Shown piece after piece: positions 36,801 through 51,789 of a DNA stretch of 64,000 bases (positions are counted from its first letter, which is position 1; each line of letters begins with the position of its first letter). Under the pieces are notes generated by a model, which saw nothing but the letters and a program-made list of their open reading frames with translations, was not told the DNA's origin and ran no database searches. The DNA is from Mastigias papua (lineage: Eukaryota > Cnidaria > Scyphozoa > Rhizostomeae > Mastigiidae), in contig OZ025283.1 in the NCBI GenBank assembly GCA_964019165.1, forward strand, positions 12,594,063 to 12,658,062, given 5' to 3'. A program made the translations under genes and the position numbers.

Positions 36801-39800
36801 TAACTCTTCACTAACCTTGGAAACGACCATTCCGACACGTATTGCGGGAAAAGGCAGTTGAAATGAAGAATCTGAAAAAAAGAATCTTTAATGAAAAATA
36901 TAAAGTAATGAATTCAAATTTTAACAAGCAACAGCAAAATTGAAAAAATATAACCCAGGTAGTCTCTAGCTTCTACCTGGTGAGAACATCTGGTTTGATA
37001 TAATCCACACAGCTATCATCACACTGAAAGATTCTGAAAAGTATATAGAAAATGCTTTTGAGCCATTTGGTCAAATGAGAAATCGGTGACTTCAATCCTT
37101 TCATTAGAAACTCCTCATATCAACATCTTCATGCTCCTTCCCACAAGAAAGCATTCTGCTACAAAGAATCCCAGCATGCAAAATACACTGCCAAGCGTAA
37201 TATTTTAAACAGCACCGTCAGAAACTGTTACTTGAGTAATGTTACCTTATGAGGACTATTACATCTTTCTTGAGGAGTTCGAAAGAAAATATAGTGGTAT
37301 GTGCGATTAATGCAGGTGACAAGTCGAGGGAAGAACGATCTAGAACATGATAAGACAACTGATGAAAAAAGGAAGATCAACATTGATAATACCAATATCA
37401 TCATTGCTGCAATGCCTACAGAAATACTCGGAACACCCACACAATCTTATGAATTTGCGAGTTTTCCCGTGACACCAATTACAATGTAAACTCCTTTCCC
37501 CCTCATACAATGTTGATTCGACGGCCAAAACCCATAGCGTTGTACACACACCTCACTTTTGCCCTATGGGTTCCTCATATATTCTTCATACCATATTTCG
37601 TAAAGGGGGGGATCCTATAGCTCATCTTTAGCGTAAGTCACCGCAATTGTTCCAAGACATTTGGCAGGCATTGTGTCAAAGTTCTATGTCAGTTATGGAG
37701 TCTTGCTGCGCAGTTAATTTGGAATCTTGTCCATGTCATACCATACGATAACAACCAATAGAAGATTCGACAATACAATGAGCATATTTGATTGGTCAGA
37801 TACATGAAAAACAGATAAATAAATAAACAAACAATAAATAGCATCTGAATCTTCTGATTTGGCCTGAGTTGCTGTGAGCGTGTCTATGAAGTTGATTCTT
37901 CTTCGTATTTGGCTTCAGTTTGTGGCTACCATGACTACTGGACAGTAGTCATCAAATCTTTCTTAGTACGACAAACAATTATGAGTGTTCTGTGTTGCCA
38001 CAGCAAGTTGCACATTGTCAAGAAAATTTTAAATAAGTCAGCTTTGTTGAACTAATAACTTACGCGATATACAGCAGTAATTGCAAAAAGTGAAATCCAA
38101 TTAGCATATCCCAAAACCAGCTTTCACCAGGATCGTTAACAGGCTGCAAAAATAAACAAAATTCTTGAATAGAAATATTCATGGCGTTAGAAGTCTGAAT
38201 AGAGCAACAGTTTGACATATGACAAGAAAGTGTGTAATTAAATATATTCCATTGTTACAATAGTATGTACAATACAAATAGTCCGGTTCTAAACAATAGA
38301 ACAAGGACAGAGCAAATAAATGTTTCAAAATTAAAGAGTGAAAAGTAAGGCTACAGAGGATAAGAAACATCAATCAGTTCTAGGCTTGATTTTACATTTT
38401 GAATTCCATAAAAGTTTTCATGATTTTCACAGTTCCTGAGACCGATATAGTCCGTAATATTCGTGTAATGCTTTTACTTCTTTCTTTTACTTTTAAGTAA
38501 GTAATTAAGTAAGTAGGTACACAAGTACCTAGCTTAGTAAATTAGTGACTAATGGAGGTTTGTTGTCTTTAGGCAGTCCGTCCTAATGGCTGGCTATTCC
38601 TTACCCGTCGAACGTCAACCGAAGTTAAATTAACAGCCCATTTGAATACAGTATTGTCCTATCTTGCCTATCTACCATCCAAGCAATCGTGCAGTTGGTC
38701 GATAATTCTGAAATAGCTAATACGCTGTTCTGCAAATGTATCGGATTGCCATTCGAACCGCGCACTTTCTGGTTGTTAAGCATAGGTACACACCACTTTG
38801 CAATCCCTGCACTATCAAACATACCACTATTTTAGCTAGAGTGCTTTTACACCAGAACGATGCCACAAACACCAGCCATGAATCAAATGCATATCCTGTA
38901 TGAAGTATGCAAATTTGAATAATAAACTGGGACAAGATTTATCAACAGGAGACAAAAAGTGATAGGCTTGAGTATAGATCCGTCGAAAGTGGTGCTGGGA
39001 GGGGGAGAAATGGAAGGCCAAGCAATGATGTGCTATGTGCGTATAGTGAAAAAATAGACGGTAATAATGAAAGACAGCAAGTACCTCGTCACTTCTTGTA
39101 ACATGAACCTTTACACAACGGCCAGTGTGTGGGTGAAATAGGAACTTATAATGATCGCTTTTTGCAACATCCTCCTCAAGAGTGGCGAGGGTCTACAAAA
39201 CAATCGCCATTGTATCAATTTACCCTAACTTAACAAGTACGTTAAAGATAATATTGAAAACAGGAATGGGCAAGTAGACACGTCGCTTGTTGAGCGATCA
39301 TCCACTGTGTGGAAGGTCGACAGTTCGAGGCAAGCCTAGAGTAACGGATTGCTAGACCATTGTTCATGCAGCAGCTAATAGGAATCTCGTGGCAATAGTG
39401 GGGAGAAAATGATGACAACGAAATGAGACACTGTGGCTCTGTCTTAAAGAAATCATGCCTCCGAGTAAGTTTCCTATCTATAAAGGCAACACCTAATGTA
39501 ATGATTGTATGTGAAGGCTCTGCAGATAGTTCTGGCAAGTATAATACAACTTTACTGTGGGAAATAGAAAGAGAATGTTTCTGTGAGTAACTGCTAATAG
39601 CACATTAACCACAATTACGATGCAAGAAGTAATATGTTTCATACCTAGCTCTTTTGCGTGACTTACGTGTGACAACATGAAAATCACCTTGTACACAAAT
39701 AAAGAATCAGCACGACAAAAGGCCACTGTGGAAGTCAACACCTGCTTGCCTGTCATGCTTTAGAGGTGTTTCGAGCAAAATTGCCCTAATAATCTAGAAC

Positions 39801-42800
39801 TGTACAAGTTCCCTTGTCATAGAAGTTCTTAGCAATTCTTCACATTAAAGGAAAGGGATTTTGAGACAATTACAGGCTATCCACTCAATCAAATGCCAAG
39901 CCTCGTGTTCAGCCTCCTATTCACAAACATGAAGGAAATGGCTAAATGCAAATGAAGATTAAACCAGTGGGTACTCCCACAAGTATCTACACCTACCTCT
40001 TCTGTTGTTGCAGATTCAACATATTCGTGTAAATGAAATGCGGGTTCACATTGTAACGTCACATTGAGGACAACACCAAGAGATCCAAGGTTTAGAAGTG
40101 CAGCTTTGAAAATTTCCGGATTTGACTGTCTGCTGCAGTAGATGATCTCCCCATTGGCTTTCATCATTTCAAGGTCTTTTACCTTGAGAAGAGACATTCC
40201 ATAATGATAATAAATCAGAGACGTCCTAGCCACCTTAAGCCAACTCAGTAACATAAGTTATCTGCATATTCCACAGAGAGTTTTCATGATTGCATTGTTA
40301 ATTCATGCTTGTTCCCAAGGTCTATTAAAAGTGCTTCGTGACTGCAAGCACATACCTAAGCACATAATGTGCCCGCAAATAAAAACAGGATGATACGCAT
40401 GATCAGATGCAGGTAACTTGCAAACCTGTCTTTTACCAGGTTCCCAGTTGCACTAAATGCTGCCACATTTGCATATGTAGCAAACAATCAATAGATAGAC
40501 CTGGATCAATAGCGGCTGAAGAAAGTCAGAGTGTATAATTCTTTGGCTGTAAGTGACGCTCGCGTGCTCGTGCACATGAATGAGCCCTGCTTATTCCTTC
40601 AATACAATGATAATACCTATGGTCGTGCCTTTCGATCTTACATGATTTATACACATAGGTCCCTACTTTGAGATTTGAGAATATAAATCACAAACCAGGG
40701 TTGCAATGATGCCATAGCTCTTCCCGGAGCCATGTGTAGCTGTTGCTATAATGCCTCCGATAGTGATGTCATCAATGGCTGGTAAGCTAAAATGGAAGAT
40801 ATTGCTAATAAAAAGATTTCTGTGGTATTTAATTGACTACAGGTTATAATAGATTTAAAATGTATCAATCTGTCACACAGGTAAAGCAAAAGAACTTCAT
40901 GAATACTGTAATGTAGGAAGTTAAACAAAAAAAGTCAGTCCCATACTGGGGCATGTCAAAGTAGGGAGTGTGGGATTTGACATACCCCTTACTCAAGCAG
41001 ATTCCATTGGTAATTTTTGGCTTGTCGGTAAAAGTTGTCAGAGAGATAATGGTTTCTCGGGAAATTATGCTACTTTTGCCACTTTGTCCGATGTTGTTTG
41101 CTTTATTGAACTCCTTTTCCATTGTTGAGTATTCTCGTCAGAACATCGTGGCAGCGCCTTTGCACTGTTGTACACTATTCGTTCGATTTTAGTGTGGGAG
41201 ACGTCTTTCTAGCCATTTTAGAGGGCAAAATTGACAAATTTTCTGTGGCATCGGACCCATCCAATTTTCTAGCCTCTATCAAGGAGTTTATTGTTTGTAG
41301 CCCCACTTTTTATTTGGCAGCGCCGTGCCTGATAAAGTGTTCTCAAAGACATACTCAGCCTTCAGAATTTTATAAGAGATACGGCGGCAGGGAAGTGCCG
41401 CCGCTCTGGACGTGTGCGACGGCAGACGACGGCATTTCATAAAATTGTGTACCGTAAAGTAAGAAAACTAAACCCAACGCATAGCAAAGAGATGTTTCTA
41501 TTTTCTCTTGATTAAAAACAGTTATATATTTAGTTAATGTCAACTTTTAGTTAAATTTTGTCGTAACATAAAGACAGTCAAAATTAACTTAAACAATTCA
41601 ATTTTTAGGAACGGAACAGATCTTCAAACCGGTTAACTTAATTTATCTAAAAAATTTAGATTCAACATTTAGGAATAGAGTGATACGCCAATAATTAAAT
41701 AACGAAATCCAGTTTAATTTTCGTCGGAGGATGTGGACTGAAAAGAGTTAATTAAAAAAACGCGTACCAGTTCATACGCACGATAGCTTCGGCAATTTTT
41801 TGCCGTCGCTATTGGTTTTTACCACAGCATTCACGACGGCAGTGCCGAATGCCGCCGTAAATTCCGAAGGCTGCATACTCAGAAATGGTAAGGTCCTTGT
41901 CTTATTCCGAATGAATTCCAACTAACTTGGATGCTACAAGAACGCTTTGAAAAAAGTACACGTTACTGCTGCAATTCAATATAGACTACATAAGGTTGCC
42001 GCCATGCCAATCATAACATACAAGTGCAGTTTAATTAAAGATAATAAGGGTGTGCCACTTCACCTTAGAACTAAACGTGCCCCCTAGAAGATTACCATTA
42101 AGCATGTCACTGCCCCTAACTACAATTCTATTTTAGGGAGCTTGAGAGATAATTGACGACGGAGGTTCGTTGGAAAATTTACTATTAAATCTTCAAACAC
42201 CCCCTTTCGCTGCTGGGCCTTGTCAAAGCTGCCGACAAACATCTGTTGCTGCACCCCCCGCTCTGAAGTTCCTTGATTCCATGCTTTTTGGAGTGTCTGG
42301 TAGAGAGGGCAATTATCCCGAATCAGTAGCAAATTAAGGTAGGGCGGCCAGTTACTTGCTACCTTTCTTTCCGAAGTGTTCCTACTGGTATCCATTCACA
42401 ATGAGGTAGACAGTGAGCTAGCGTCTAAACTATGGGCTGGTGGTGTGCCTCAAAACCTTCCATCTTGTACACAGCAGAACAGAATGTGCATTAGGTTTCA
42501 TAATACAGGAGAACAGGCCTTGCCTTGAGGCAAACAAAGATGCTCTAAAACGAGCTCCTTGAATAATTTAGAGCAGGCAAACAGGTAGATGATATAGACT
42601 TAATACACATACTTGCACATAGCCAGACCATTATTCTCCAGTTCATTGTTTAAATGTCTCAACATTATTCCAGCCTCAACCTTGACTGTGTTAGCAGACT
42701 TATCAATCTGAAAGAATCATTTCACTATAAGAATCAAAAGTGCATCTCACAGCACAAGTTTTGTACCAAAAACTGTATATAAACCATAACAGAAGCAAAA

Positions 42801-44841
42801 AATATCTCAAGGCATTAATATCATTAAATTACATATTAATATGATACAGCATAGTCTCAGGAGCCTAATAAAGGGAGTGAAAATACATGTTGGGCCTGGA
42901 AATTTTCTCAAAATTTAACAAATGCTGGGGAGTCAAATAACATGAAAGGGGCAAGAAGTTTGAAACACACAATATGACCTAAACCAGTTTGAAAAGTGGA
43001 CTCAAGAATATGAGTCTCCAAGAAAAATGCGCAAATATGTGTCACAAAGATAGAGAACAATATTACATGATTCACAAAAATAAACAAATGAATCCTCCTA
43101 ATAAGCTCAAGGAGGATCAGGAGAAGTTCAAAAAGCAAAAGTATTCCCTGTTTACTAGGTACTTGAGAGCAGAAAACAAAACATAAAAACAGTGACTTCA
43201 AAATATACTATTTTATGTACAGCAGCATTTCAGTGTCTGAAAACTGGCCAAATGCTTAGAGTACAATGAAAGTACTTTTTTGCCTCACACTCATCAAAGT
43301 GTGAAACTGCAAATACATATGCTCTAACCTTTCTTCAGGAGATTGCAACTATATGCACTATATGCATAGAATAAGCTACTTCTAAGGGACAATGACATCA
43401 CATGGAAAACAGTTCAATAATAGCCATAAGTCATTCCATTAAATGTCCACTGCAGATGGTTGAATGAATTATCAAATTTCAAATATGGTCCAATGAACTT
43501 CTATTGGACTGTCCATACATACATGAATTATTTTATTCAGCTTGAACAGTCGCACCATAAAGTCATCTGTACAACAGATATCAGATGGCGAATGTCCAAA
43601 GCCAATAATCTTCACTCTTTTCTTTAGCTTTTCTGCTTGCTTTAGAATCTAATTTTAAGAAGCATATGAAAGTTTAAGATGGCTGAGGTGATCTATACCC
43701 AACATGCAACTGCAGAAGGGTTGGGGGGGGGGACTATAGGCAAGAATCAGTCAGAAATTTGAGACCTTTGCTACTTTCTTGGAATGTGTTAACACAATAC
43801 CAATACTGCTTTGACATAAAGTTCAGACTTTTGGCACTGTGTTGGAAAATTCTTTGAAATTTGTGCCTTTGGTCCCCAAAAACTTATCTCCCAATATACC
43901 TACTGCCCATAGGTGTAGTAGGCATAGAAGGCATAAGAGGTGGGGGCTGATGGCTATAGTCCCCAAAGATGGCCAGAAATCCATCTCATCCCAGAAATTT
44001 CTTGAGAAAAGCAACATTTTCCCCCAAAATAGAAGCAGCTCAATATAACTGTGGGCAAGCAGTTTGCAGCCCCCTTAATTCAAAGCCCCATACACCCATG
44101 CCCTTGCCTAATGGTACTGAAGGATGCTAAGTTTACATTAATCTTTAAATGCCCCTTGTTTTATACAATATAGGAGAGAATGCACACATGTGAATTGATA
44201 ATGGGAGGATTCTGTGATCACGCACATGACTCCACCAATCAGGCCTGCAAAGAGCTCTATGGGGTCTCAGGAAAATGAAAAAAGCAGTAGCACTGGTGAT
44301 GCAGTTAGGGAAATTGAAAGTTATTGCAATCACCAAAGAATCATTTCATAGATTTTAAGGGTCTTCAAAAGTTGTAACAAAAGAAGTAACTGCTATTGCC
44401 AACAGGTCACTATGGACATGGCAAACTGGAAGCATTTTAGAAGGCCACGCCTTTCGGGACCACGCCCTTGAGTACAGCATACAAGAAAACATGATAAACA
44501 GCAATGCTACAAAATAACTAAGAATCACACTTTTATTTGAAATTTCCCAATGCTTAAAACTAATTCTCTTCAATTTCTGGCGAATTACAAACTTGATCCT
44601 GGAGATAACTGAGAGTCATGTCACCAGCCCTCCCATGGGGGTGCTACTGCGCCTCTGTTGGTGACACTGGGGTCAATATAGAGATTTCACACGAAGAGAC
44701 TATTACAGCATACAGCATTTCAAGTACCTGTGCCAATTCTTCAACATTCTGTGGCTCAAAAAACAACTCAGGATGACACGAGTAAGTCTTCGCCCAATTA
44801 GTAAAAAGATGCCCAGCTTTGCCTTGAACTGCCATCTTCAA
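33861..44841 (-). CDS. GULO: L-gulono-1,4-lactone oxidase, 13 exons
   Basis: Exons in gene order: 44728-44841, 43523-43648, 42613-42707, 40696-40786, 39997-40182, 39085-39192, 38064-38143, 37246-37339, 36816-36871, 36298-36371, 35944-36031, 35306-35399, 33861-34010. All introns are GT-AG and phases join into 451 codons, close to the 440 of vertebrate GULO. The FAD-linking His is in GFGHSPSD (about residue 57); [10 protein letters not shown] and [13 protein letters not shown] complete the FAD domain; the C-terminal signature GGRPHWAK and DPNGMFLN are present. The enzyme makes the last step of vitamin C synthesis, at the ER membrane in animals. It looks fully intact. Confidence 0.95.
38745..38822 (-). 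repeat. Possible tRNA-derived SINE head in a GULO intron
   Basis: On the minus strand TAGTGCAGGGA resembles an A box and GGTTCGAAT a B box, about 50 bases apart. No clear tRNA fold or SINE tail was worked out. It lies between exons 6 and 7 of GULO. Confidence 0.35.
41356..41873. mobile_element. MITE-like element in a GULO intron
   Basis: It begins CAGCCTTCAGAATTT and ends AAATTCCGAAGGCTG, an inverted match, with GC-rich GGCGGCA/TGCCGCC-type blocks inside both ends. CATACT at 41350-41355 and 41874-41879 is the likely 6-bp target duplication. It lies between exons 3 and 4. No coding capacity. Confidence 0.75.
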
Positions 44842-45874
44842 ACTGTAACGTCAGTTGACCAATTTGAACTGCAAATTCGAAGTGTCCTGGTAGATAAATG
44901 CTTGCAATTAGGACTATAGTCGGTTACTGGCAAAGTCTCAATGATACCAATAAAATTATGCAACAGTAGACTTTCGACAGGACAATGAAATTACATAACT
45001 GAAAAGTTTGCGGTTGTGACGGTAACTTCCTACCGTTGCATGCATTGGCAACATTCGACAAAAGTCGACAAAAGCCTTTTCTGGACTATCTTTTCTGAAA
45101 TATGTCTAGAGGTAGGTTTCCACTGTATGCCACAAAACAACCAGGTCTGGAAAACGTGTACAACTGAAATCTGCCTTTGGCAGGTAGGCAAGCTTTATAC
45201 CATCGGCAATGCAACAGAAGTCAACAAAACAGTACAAAATACGAGATACATATCTGCAAAAGAGCCCAATAGTCAACGATAAACAAGATCAGCGTTTATT
45301 CTCCAGCATGCTCTTTCTCGCTTCCCTGACATGCCAGGTTGCAAAATACTCACAAATTAACTCGAAAGCACTTTATATCGACCAAATGCAATCGTCACTA
45401 TACATGCGGCATTTTCAACTAATCACAGCATAAACTAAACTGTGAGTGAGTTTAGCTAGAATGAACGAAACACTTAACTTGCGCATACCTTTAAGTTTGG
45501 TTAGATTTCTTATCATGCAGCAATCGGCCTTGCAGATGATATTAAAATACCGATTCACTGTGAACGATTCATTACTGCGCACATGGCATATTTTGTTTTC
45601 AGGTACCTCATCATGATGACGAGGTATGATCAAGTACTGGACCTTTTCGGACTGCAATTGTATGTCTTACGCCTGAAAAGCTGGGTTTGATTTCAAAAAT
45701 TGTTAGTATGTAAAGGGGACTATAGAGGTCCCGTGGGGATGGACTGGGGTATAATATCAATGTCTGTGTTCTGTAGTAACATTCCCTCGAAATTCCAGCT
45801 TATATTTATAAATATACATACTAAGTACATAAATTGCATTAAATTTAAAAGAATCAACCAAAAATACACTTGTC

Positions 45875-46113
<239 letters not shown>

Positions 46114-46426
46114 TGTATATATATACAATCAGTAGCTAGCGAGTAACCAGGATTTCTCCTTTTTCGGTGCAAACAGAAAGGTTGATATAATGCTCAGAAA
46201 TATTTATATATATATATATGAACTCAACCAGGATTTCTCCTTTTTCAGTGCAGATAGAAACATTACTATTCTCAGAAAAATCAGGAGAAAATTAAAACTT
46301 GCCACCACCGGGAAGTATATATATATAACTATATAACTGAATCAGAGCTGCATTCGATATATATATAAATATACATATAACTGAATCAGAGCTGCATTCG
46401 CATAGTATATAAACATATATAAGAGC

Positions 46427-46545
46427 ACGAATCAAAAATATACTTTACTTAAATTATAGACGTTTCGATAAATATCTTCGTGAGTATTGATGAAGGTAAA
46501 GGTATTTATCGAAGCATCTATAATTTAACTAAAGTATATTTTTGA
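46427..46545. repeat. Long imperfect hairpin, partly duplicated
   Basis: The arms of about 49 bp, from CGAATCAAAAATATACTTTA to its complement AAAGTATATTTTTGATTCG, surround a loop of about 20-30 bases. The right arm with its loop, a TA run and CGCCAATGCCTAGAATGCC is repeated at about 46611-46830, so the unit has been tandemly duplicated and the TA run expanded. Confidence 0.8.
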
Positions 46546-46681
46546 TTCGCTCTCTTATATATATATATATATATATATACGCCAATGCCTAGAATGCCTT
46601 ATGCCTTATGAGTATTGATGAAGGTAAAGGTATTTATCGAAGCATCTATAATTTAACTAAAGTATATTTTTGATTCGCTCT

Positions 46682-46810
<129 letters not shown>

Positions 46811-47228
46811 GCCAATGCCTAGAATGCCTTATGAGTGCTATCCTCAGTAACATGTTTCTTTCCAAAACAATGTTTGACTTGAACATTGAGCTAGAATTGC
46901 CTAGAATTTCCAAAGAACATCTCCCGAATTGGTCAAAATGTTTTTCCTACTAGGAGACAAATTATGGAATGCCATTGCAAATGAAGCGAAAGAGGCATCT
47001 TTTTTTTCTCTCCTTAAGTAAGATCTTCTTTTTAACAACAAAAGTCATAACAAACTTCCTTTAAGGGACTGTTCTATGGCTATCTAACTATATTGGTGCA
47101 TGTTTACATCCATAGTTTTAGGAAGGCGCTTTATGTAACAAGTGATATGGTCCGCCCAGGGGAAAGTCACTCCACAGACCTATGACAGGCTTTAAGCCTG
47201 TACCACAGTATATAGTATTAGTATAAAC

Positions 47229-47621
47229 CTTAAGACCCTGTTTCCATTGACCCGGATAAATACGAAAACGGATAAAAATTTATCCAATTCGGCCTTGCGT
47301 TCACATGAAACGATGAAAAACGGATATTGTTGAAAACGGTGCTGAGAGCGTACATTTTTGAAAACGGATTAATTTAAAAACGCATCGTTCTTGTGGAAAC
47401 TGCACCCTGACTCGGATATTTTGAAAACGCTGCAACTGTATTGCCGTTCTGTCCTACTTCAACAAAAAAGACATCCCTTGCTTCACTTTGCATACATGTG
47501 TCAGTGGAAACAAGCGAAAATGAGCAAAAAGTCTGTCAAGCGTTTCCATTAATCCGTAGCCAGAAAGATTGATTTTTATCCGTTTTCGCAATTATCCGGG
47601 TAAGTGAAAACGGGGCCCAAG
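47229..47621. mobile_element. MITE-like element (CCGGATAA termini)
   Basis: The left end CCCGGATAAATACGAAAACG matches the inverted right end (CGTTTTCGCAATTATCCGGG) over about 45 bp with a few changes. Internal sequence also carries AAAACGGAT blocks. No coding capacity. Target duplication is unclear. Confidence 0.75.
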
Positions 47622-50600
47622 CTTTGTACTGCGTTGAATATGAACATTCATGTTGTCATCAATTGACTAGGGCCAAACGGTCGAGATCTGCTTGAATGTG
47701 CCTGCTTTAGTGTGTTTAAAGAGTAGGGTCTGCTGGGGTAAAATAAATGGGAAACCCGGGGAAAAGAGGGTAAGTGAATATTTGCATCATTAATATTGAT
47801 TTATGACCATGAAAGAGCAAAGTGCCATTTTTTTAACTTGGTACAATACCTCTCTATAAGAAATCACATAAATTAGGTAAGAAAGAAAGACAAGTGATTA
47901 ATTTGCGAAATGGTCAATTACCCATTTTACTCCGGGTTACCCACTTTACCCCAGGAGACCCTATAACAATTTTAGTGTCTCACAAAGTTTTAACACATAA
48001 ATCATGCCTTATTCAAACTTTTTTCTTGCCTCGGCAACAACTGTCTTCACGATTTTAAAGAAGTGTGCACCTCTAACATTAGTGGTACTAGGGTCCTAAA
48101 TATTTTATATGTATTTGCAAAAAAACCTGTTTTAATTAAAATCAAATGTATGTATGTGGAGGGTCCTTGAAAATCAGTATCACAGTTACTGGGTGAACAT
48201 TCTAAAAAATCTGATATGCGAAATATACAAAATAAGAAAATGCAAGTCATACACTCCCAATAAAGTCTAGGGGTGGCCTTTTCCATTTGCAATTCAGTAG
48301 CCTGTAAGCTGACAATTGAGGACTTATTTATAATTCAATGTGTACAGTGACAATAATCCACTTATTTTTGCCAAAATCAATAATATGTGATAGGTCCATC
48401 AAGAAAGAAGTACACTTGAAAAATCAAAATATCACTTCAAAACGTTTGTCAATTGCAATGCTAGTTTATGAATACAACTCTCAGTGGAAAATATTGATAC
48501 TGTTGAGGAGAGAGTGTCTTTGACATCAACTGACAGCAACCCTGCTGTACACAACCAGGCATGTCTTTGAAACAAGCAAATGCTGTTCAAATTTAAACTT
48601 TTTGGTTTAGGTGAAGAAACTATTACTCAAACAGTAACTCTGGTATAGCTGTGACTAATTTAAAAGACAAATACTGCATGGTTCAAAAGGGAAGAGTAAC
48701 ACTCATCACCCATGAAAAACTTGATAAAAAAGTTGAAGTGCTAGCAAAAGCAAAGCCTTGTTTACAACAAGTCTAAAAAGCACATGAAAATAATTTCCTC
48801 CTATTTGATGCTATGGTCTCAGAAAATGGTGACTACAAGAAATCAGCTTTGAAAAGAAGTTGTGGGAATTTAAAGTAGCATGCCATTGGGAAGTGGTGCT
48901 GAGAGCTAACAAGACATTTTTCTCTCTTTGCATTATTCTAATAATTTATGCTAATTTCTCTATCATACAACTAAACTAAACGCACCTATGAAGCAATGTC
49001 AATAAACAACACCGATGAAATGGATTCTCAAGGCTATCAAACTATCTATGTCATTTGTTCCACGGCTGAGCGAGATGGAATGAAGAGCAGGTGGCACATA
49101 CTACAGTTTGCAAAAATGGAAGGGCCTAAATATTTGGCAACAGCAATGGTACACGACTCTTAATGAAGAAAGTGCAATACTACATGCTGCAATTCAAATT
49201 CTGTGTCTAAAGGACTCTGACACTTGACAGCATAGATATGTCGAAAGAACATCATCAATACTTCTGTGGACTAAAATGACAAATAACCTGTAACAAGACT
49301 TGGACTAAAGGGTAACAAGTTGGTATTGTACAAAGCAACCAAATGACTGTCATATCCATAAACAATGAGTTAATATAAAAGAGTGAGTTGAACTCAAGCC
49401 TTCACAAATTGGAATCAACATTACAGAATTTGCTTGGTTGATAACTGAGTGTAGTCCCATATTCCCAACATAAAAACATAATTTGCAGACACAATCACTA
49501 CCTAGAAAAACTTGGTACACACAGGGAAGTGATACACAATTCTATAAAAACAGGTTCAACCTCTTCTCCTTCAGAAGGAGGTAGGCTAAACATTTGCACA
49601 GAGTAACTAAGCGTAACCTAAAACTCATGCTTTCATGTAGCATTCTCTTCTTTATAGGACAAGAAATAGAATGTGGGTGCTATGAAACCTGTCTAAGTTC
49701 TGACTGATGCACTTTTCATGCAGGTTTTGATAGTTGGTTTATTGTGAATATGCTTAGTGTTGATTTGCTATTGCCATAAGTGATTGTTCTGCAAATAGTC
49801 ACTCAATTATTGTTGGAGCAACATCTTTACAAAACCAGGAATTACAATTCAAATGACAAGCTAAGTAGTATAGCTAAAAGGAGACTTGCTTTAAACTATA
49901 TGTACAATACTGGCAGACACTTAAAGGTAATGTGGGAAGAGGGTCTTTGTTTCATGGTAAATGCTTTTGTTTACATAATGTACACAAACACAAAGGTCTA
50001 ATGTTCTGTCTGATATTGGTATGCCTTCAGTGATCAGCTGCACAGATTTTGAAACATGCAGAGAGATAGTGCATGACGCCAAAGCAAGAAAGGTAGATGA
50101 CTCAGACATTAAGATTTTAGGCAATAGCAAATGATGAGTACTTTTTGGGAAAATAAAATGGAGCCAAATAAGACTGAGAATTATGATGGGTAGAAAAACA
50201 AGCATATGGGTCACAAAATAAAGTAAAATGAGGTGTAAACAAAACTCCAAAAGTAAATGAAATGGAAATTGAAAGTTGAGTAAAACAGAAAGTCAACCAA
50301 TCTCTTAACTGCTAGCTGACTTCCTTCCACCAATATTTTCAGACAATGGGAGTTTTAACAGGTAGATAGCTCCACCCTAATGCCTAATACCAAACAATTG
50401 ATGTTGTCCTTTCATCATTGAATAAACAATGGAAGGAAATGTGTAATTCTTTAGGTCAAATAATATCCATTCTGATATTTCATTTGTCACACCTGGGCAT
50501 ACAACCAATTAGCATATGCTTTCTGCCTTAAGCAGTTTTCAACTGCATTGTCAAGGAGAACTGTCCTCTTTGGACTCTAAAGACAATTCAAACCAGACCC

Positions 50601-50907
50601 ATATGTACGTCATATACTTTTAGCTCCATTCAAATATAATTTGTGGCTTGTGTGCCAACACCATACTGGTGCAGGTCTAATGATCACAAGCAGGTGAAAA
50701 AAGCTGCTTCTGGGGAAGTTCTTAATTTAGACAAGCACCATATTGGTGTATTGGGAACCAAATGTCCCACTAAGTCTAAAAAAGTAGACATTATAGCAAT
50801 TTGCTTTCAGAACTATGCAATGACAGTTCTACTTAGTAATAGTCACCCTAATTTGCTCTATTTGTCACAAAACCTAAATTACCCATTTGCTGTAAATACT
50901 GGTACCC

Positions 50908-51789
50908 TTAGCACATGGAAATCGTGACATTTATGCCCAAGTTTCCATTATCTGCAAATAACTGTGCAATACTTGCATCAAAAACCAAACAATCACTGTT
51001 TACAATTGCAAGCTGAATACCATCATGTATGCTTCTTGGCGTAGCCTCCCAAGCAAGACGTCTTCTGTGCCCATTGAGCTCAAGTCTGTATGCAAAATTT
51101 TCTGCTTGTTTCCTTGACCCAATTAATTGCACAACAGCAAAGAACTGCTGATGCCCCTCATATTTTTCCTGCTTTTCAAGGACCAGCATGAAATTATGAC
51201 CAAAACATGATTGCATCATTACCCAATCGACTGCGCCAGGCAGGTTTATGTCTGTCGCAAGAAAAACTATGTCTTCCCCTTGTAAAGTTGTTATAGATTT
51301 GTGTGCGTGCATAAGGTGTGGCATAACTGCATCCAAAGAGCCCTGCCATTTGCAAGACGCCCCTGGGCAAGGGCAAGTGTATGGCCTAAATTCACAAGAT
51401 TCTTCGTGATCAGTTTTTTGGGTGTGTTGTAGTGTAACCGAGCAGCCAGATGAATTGTATTTGCATGGAAAAAGAACAGAATTCGCCACTTTTTCCATTG
51501 CTAAGTTCCGAATGCTTCCAAGAGGCCCACGACATGTTGGGCATATTGTCAATTTAGGCCTACAATTTGAGCAAACTAAATGACCACTACTGCATTGGAA
51601 AATCGGTGGAAGAACGTAATCAAAACAAACAGGACATTCAAAAAGGCTTGCTAAGTCATTGTTACTAGGAGTACTTGAAGATATACTGGCCGTAACATTT
51701 GGTGAAGTGATAGGACGATTAGCTTGCATAATTGTTGCGTTTCCACTTTTCTGAGAAGAACTAATTATGACTGATGGCGGACGGCTCAT
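50908..51789 (-). CDS. SIAH1: SIAH E3 ubiquitin ligase (intronless)
   Basis: The 293-residue protein from MSRPPS is nearly the full SIAH pattern: RING finger ([34 protein letters not shown]), the two SINA zinc fingers (CKYNSSGC to [12 protein letters not shown] and [12 protein letters not shown] to HLMHAH), and the TRAF-like substrate-binding domain ending [12 protein letters not shown]. It adds ubiquitin to signalling proteins for proteasome breakdown. I chose 51789 because vertebrate SIAH1 starts MSR; the frame is open to 51864, adding 25 residues. No intron interrupts it. SIAH1 and SIAH2 cannot be told apart in an invertebrate. Confidence 0.97.
   Translation of the reverse strand: MSRPPSVIISSSQKSGNATIMQANRPITSPNVTASISSSTPSNNDLASLFECPVCFDYVLPPIFQCSSGHLVCSNCRPKLTICPTCRGPLGSIRNLAMEKVANSVLFPCKYNSSGCSVTLQHTQKTDHEESCEFRPYTCPCPGASCKWQGSLDAVMPHLMHAHKSITTLQGEDIVFLATDINLPGAVDWVMMQSCFGHNFMLVLEKQEKYEGHQQFFAVVQLIGSRKQAENFAYRLELNGHRRRLAWEATPRSIHDGIQLAIVNSDCLVFDASIAQLFADNGNLGINVTISMC

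Noticed and set aside
39250..39340. tRNA-like B box (CAGTTCGAGGC)
   Set aside because: No convincing A box or cloverleaf could be set out.
42120..42395. 91-codon open frame in a GULO intron
   Set aside because: No recognised domain; likely chance or decayed repeat.
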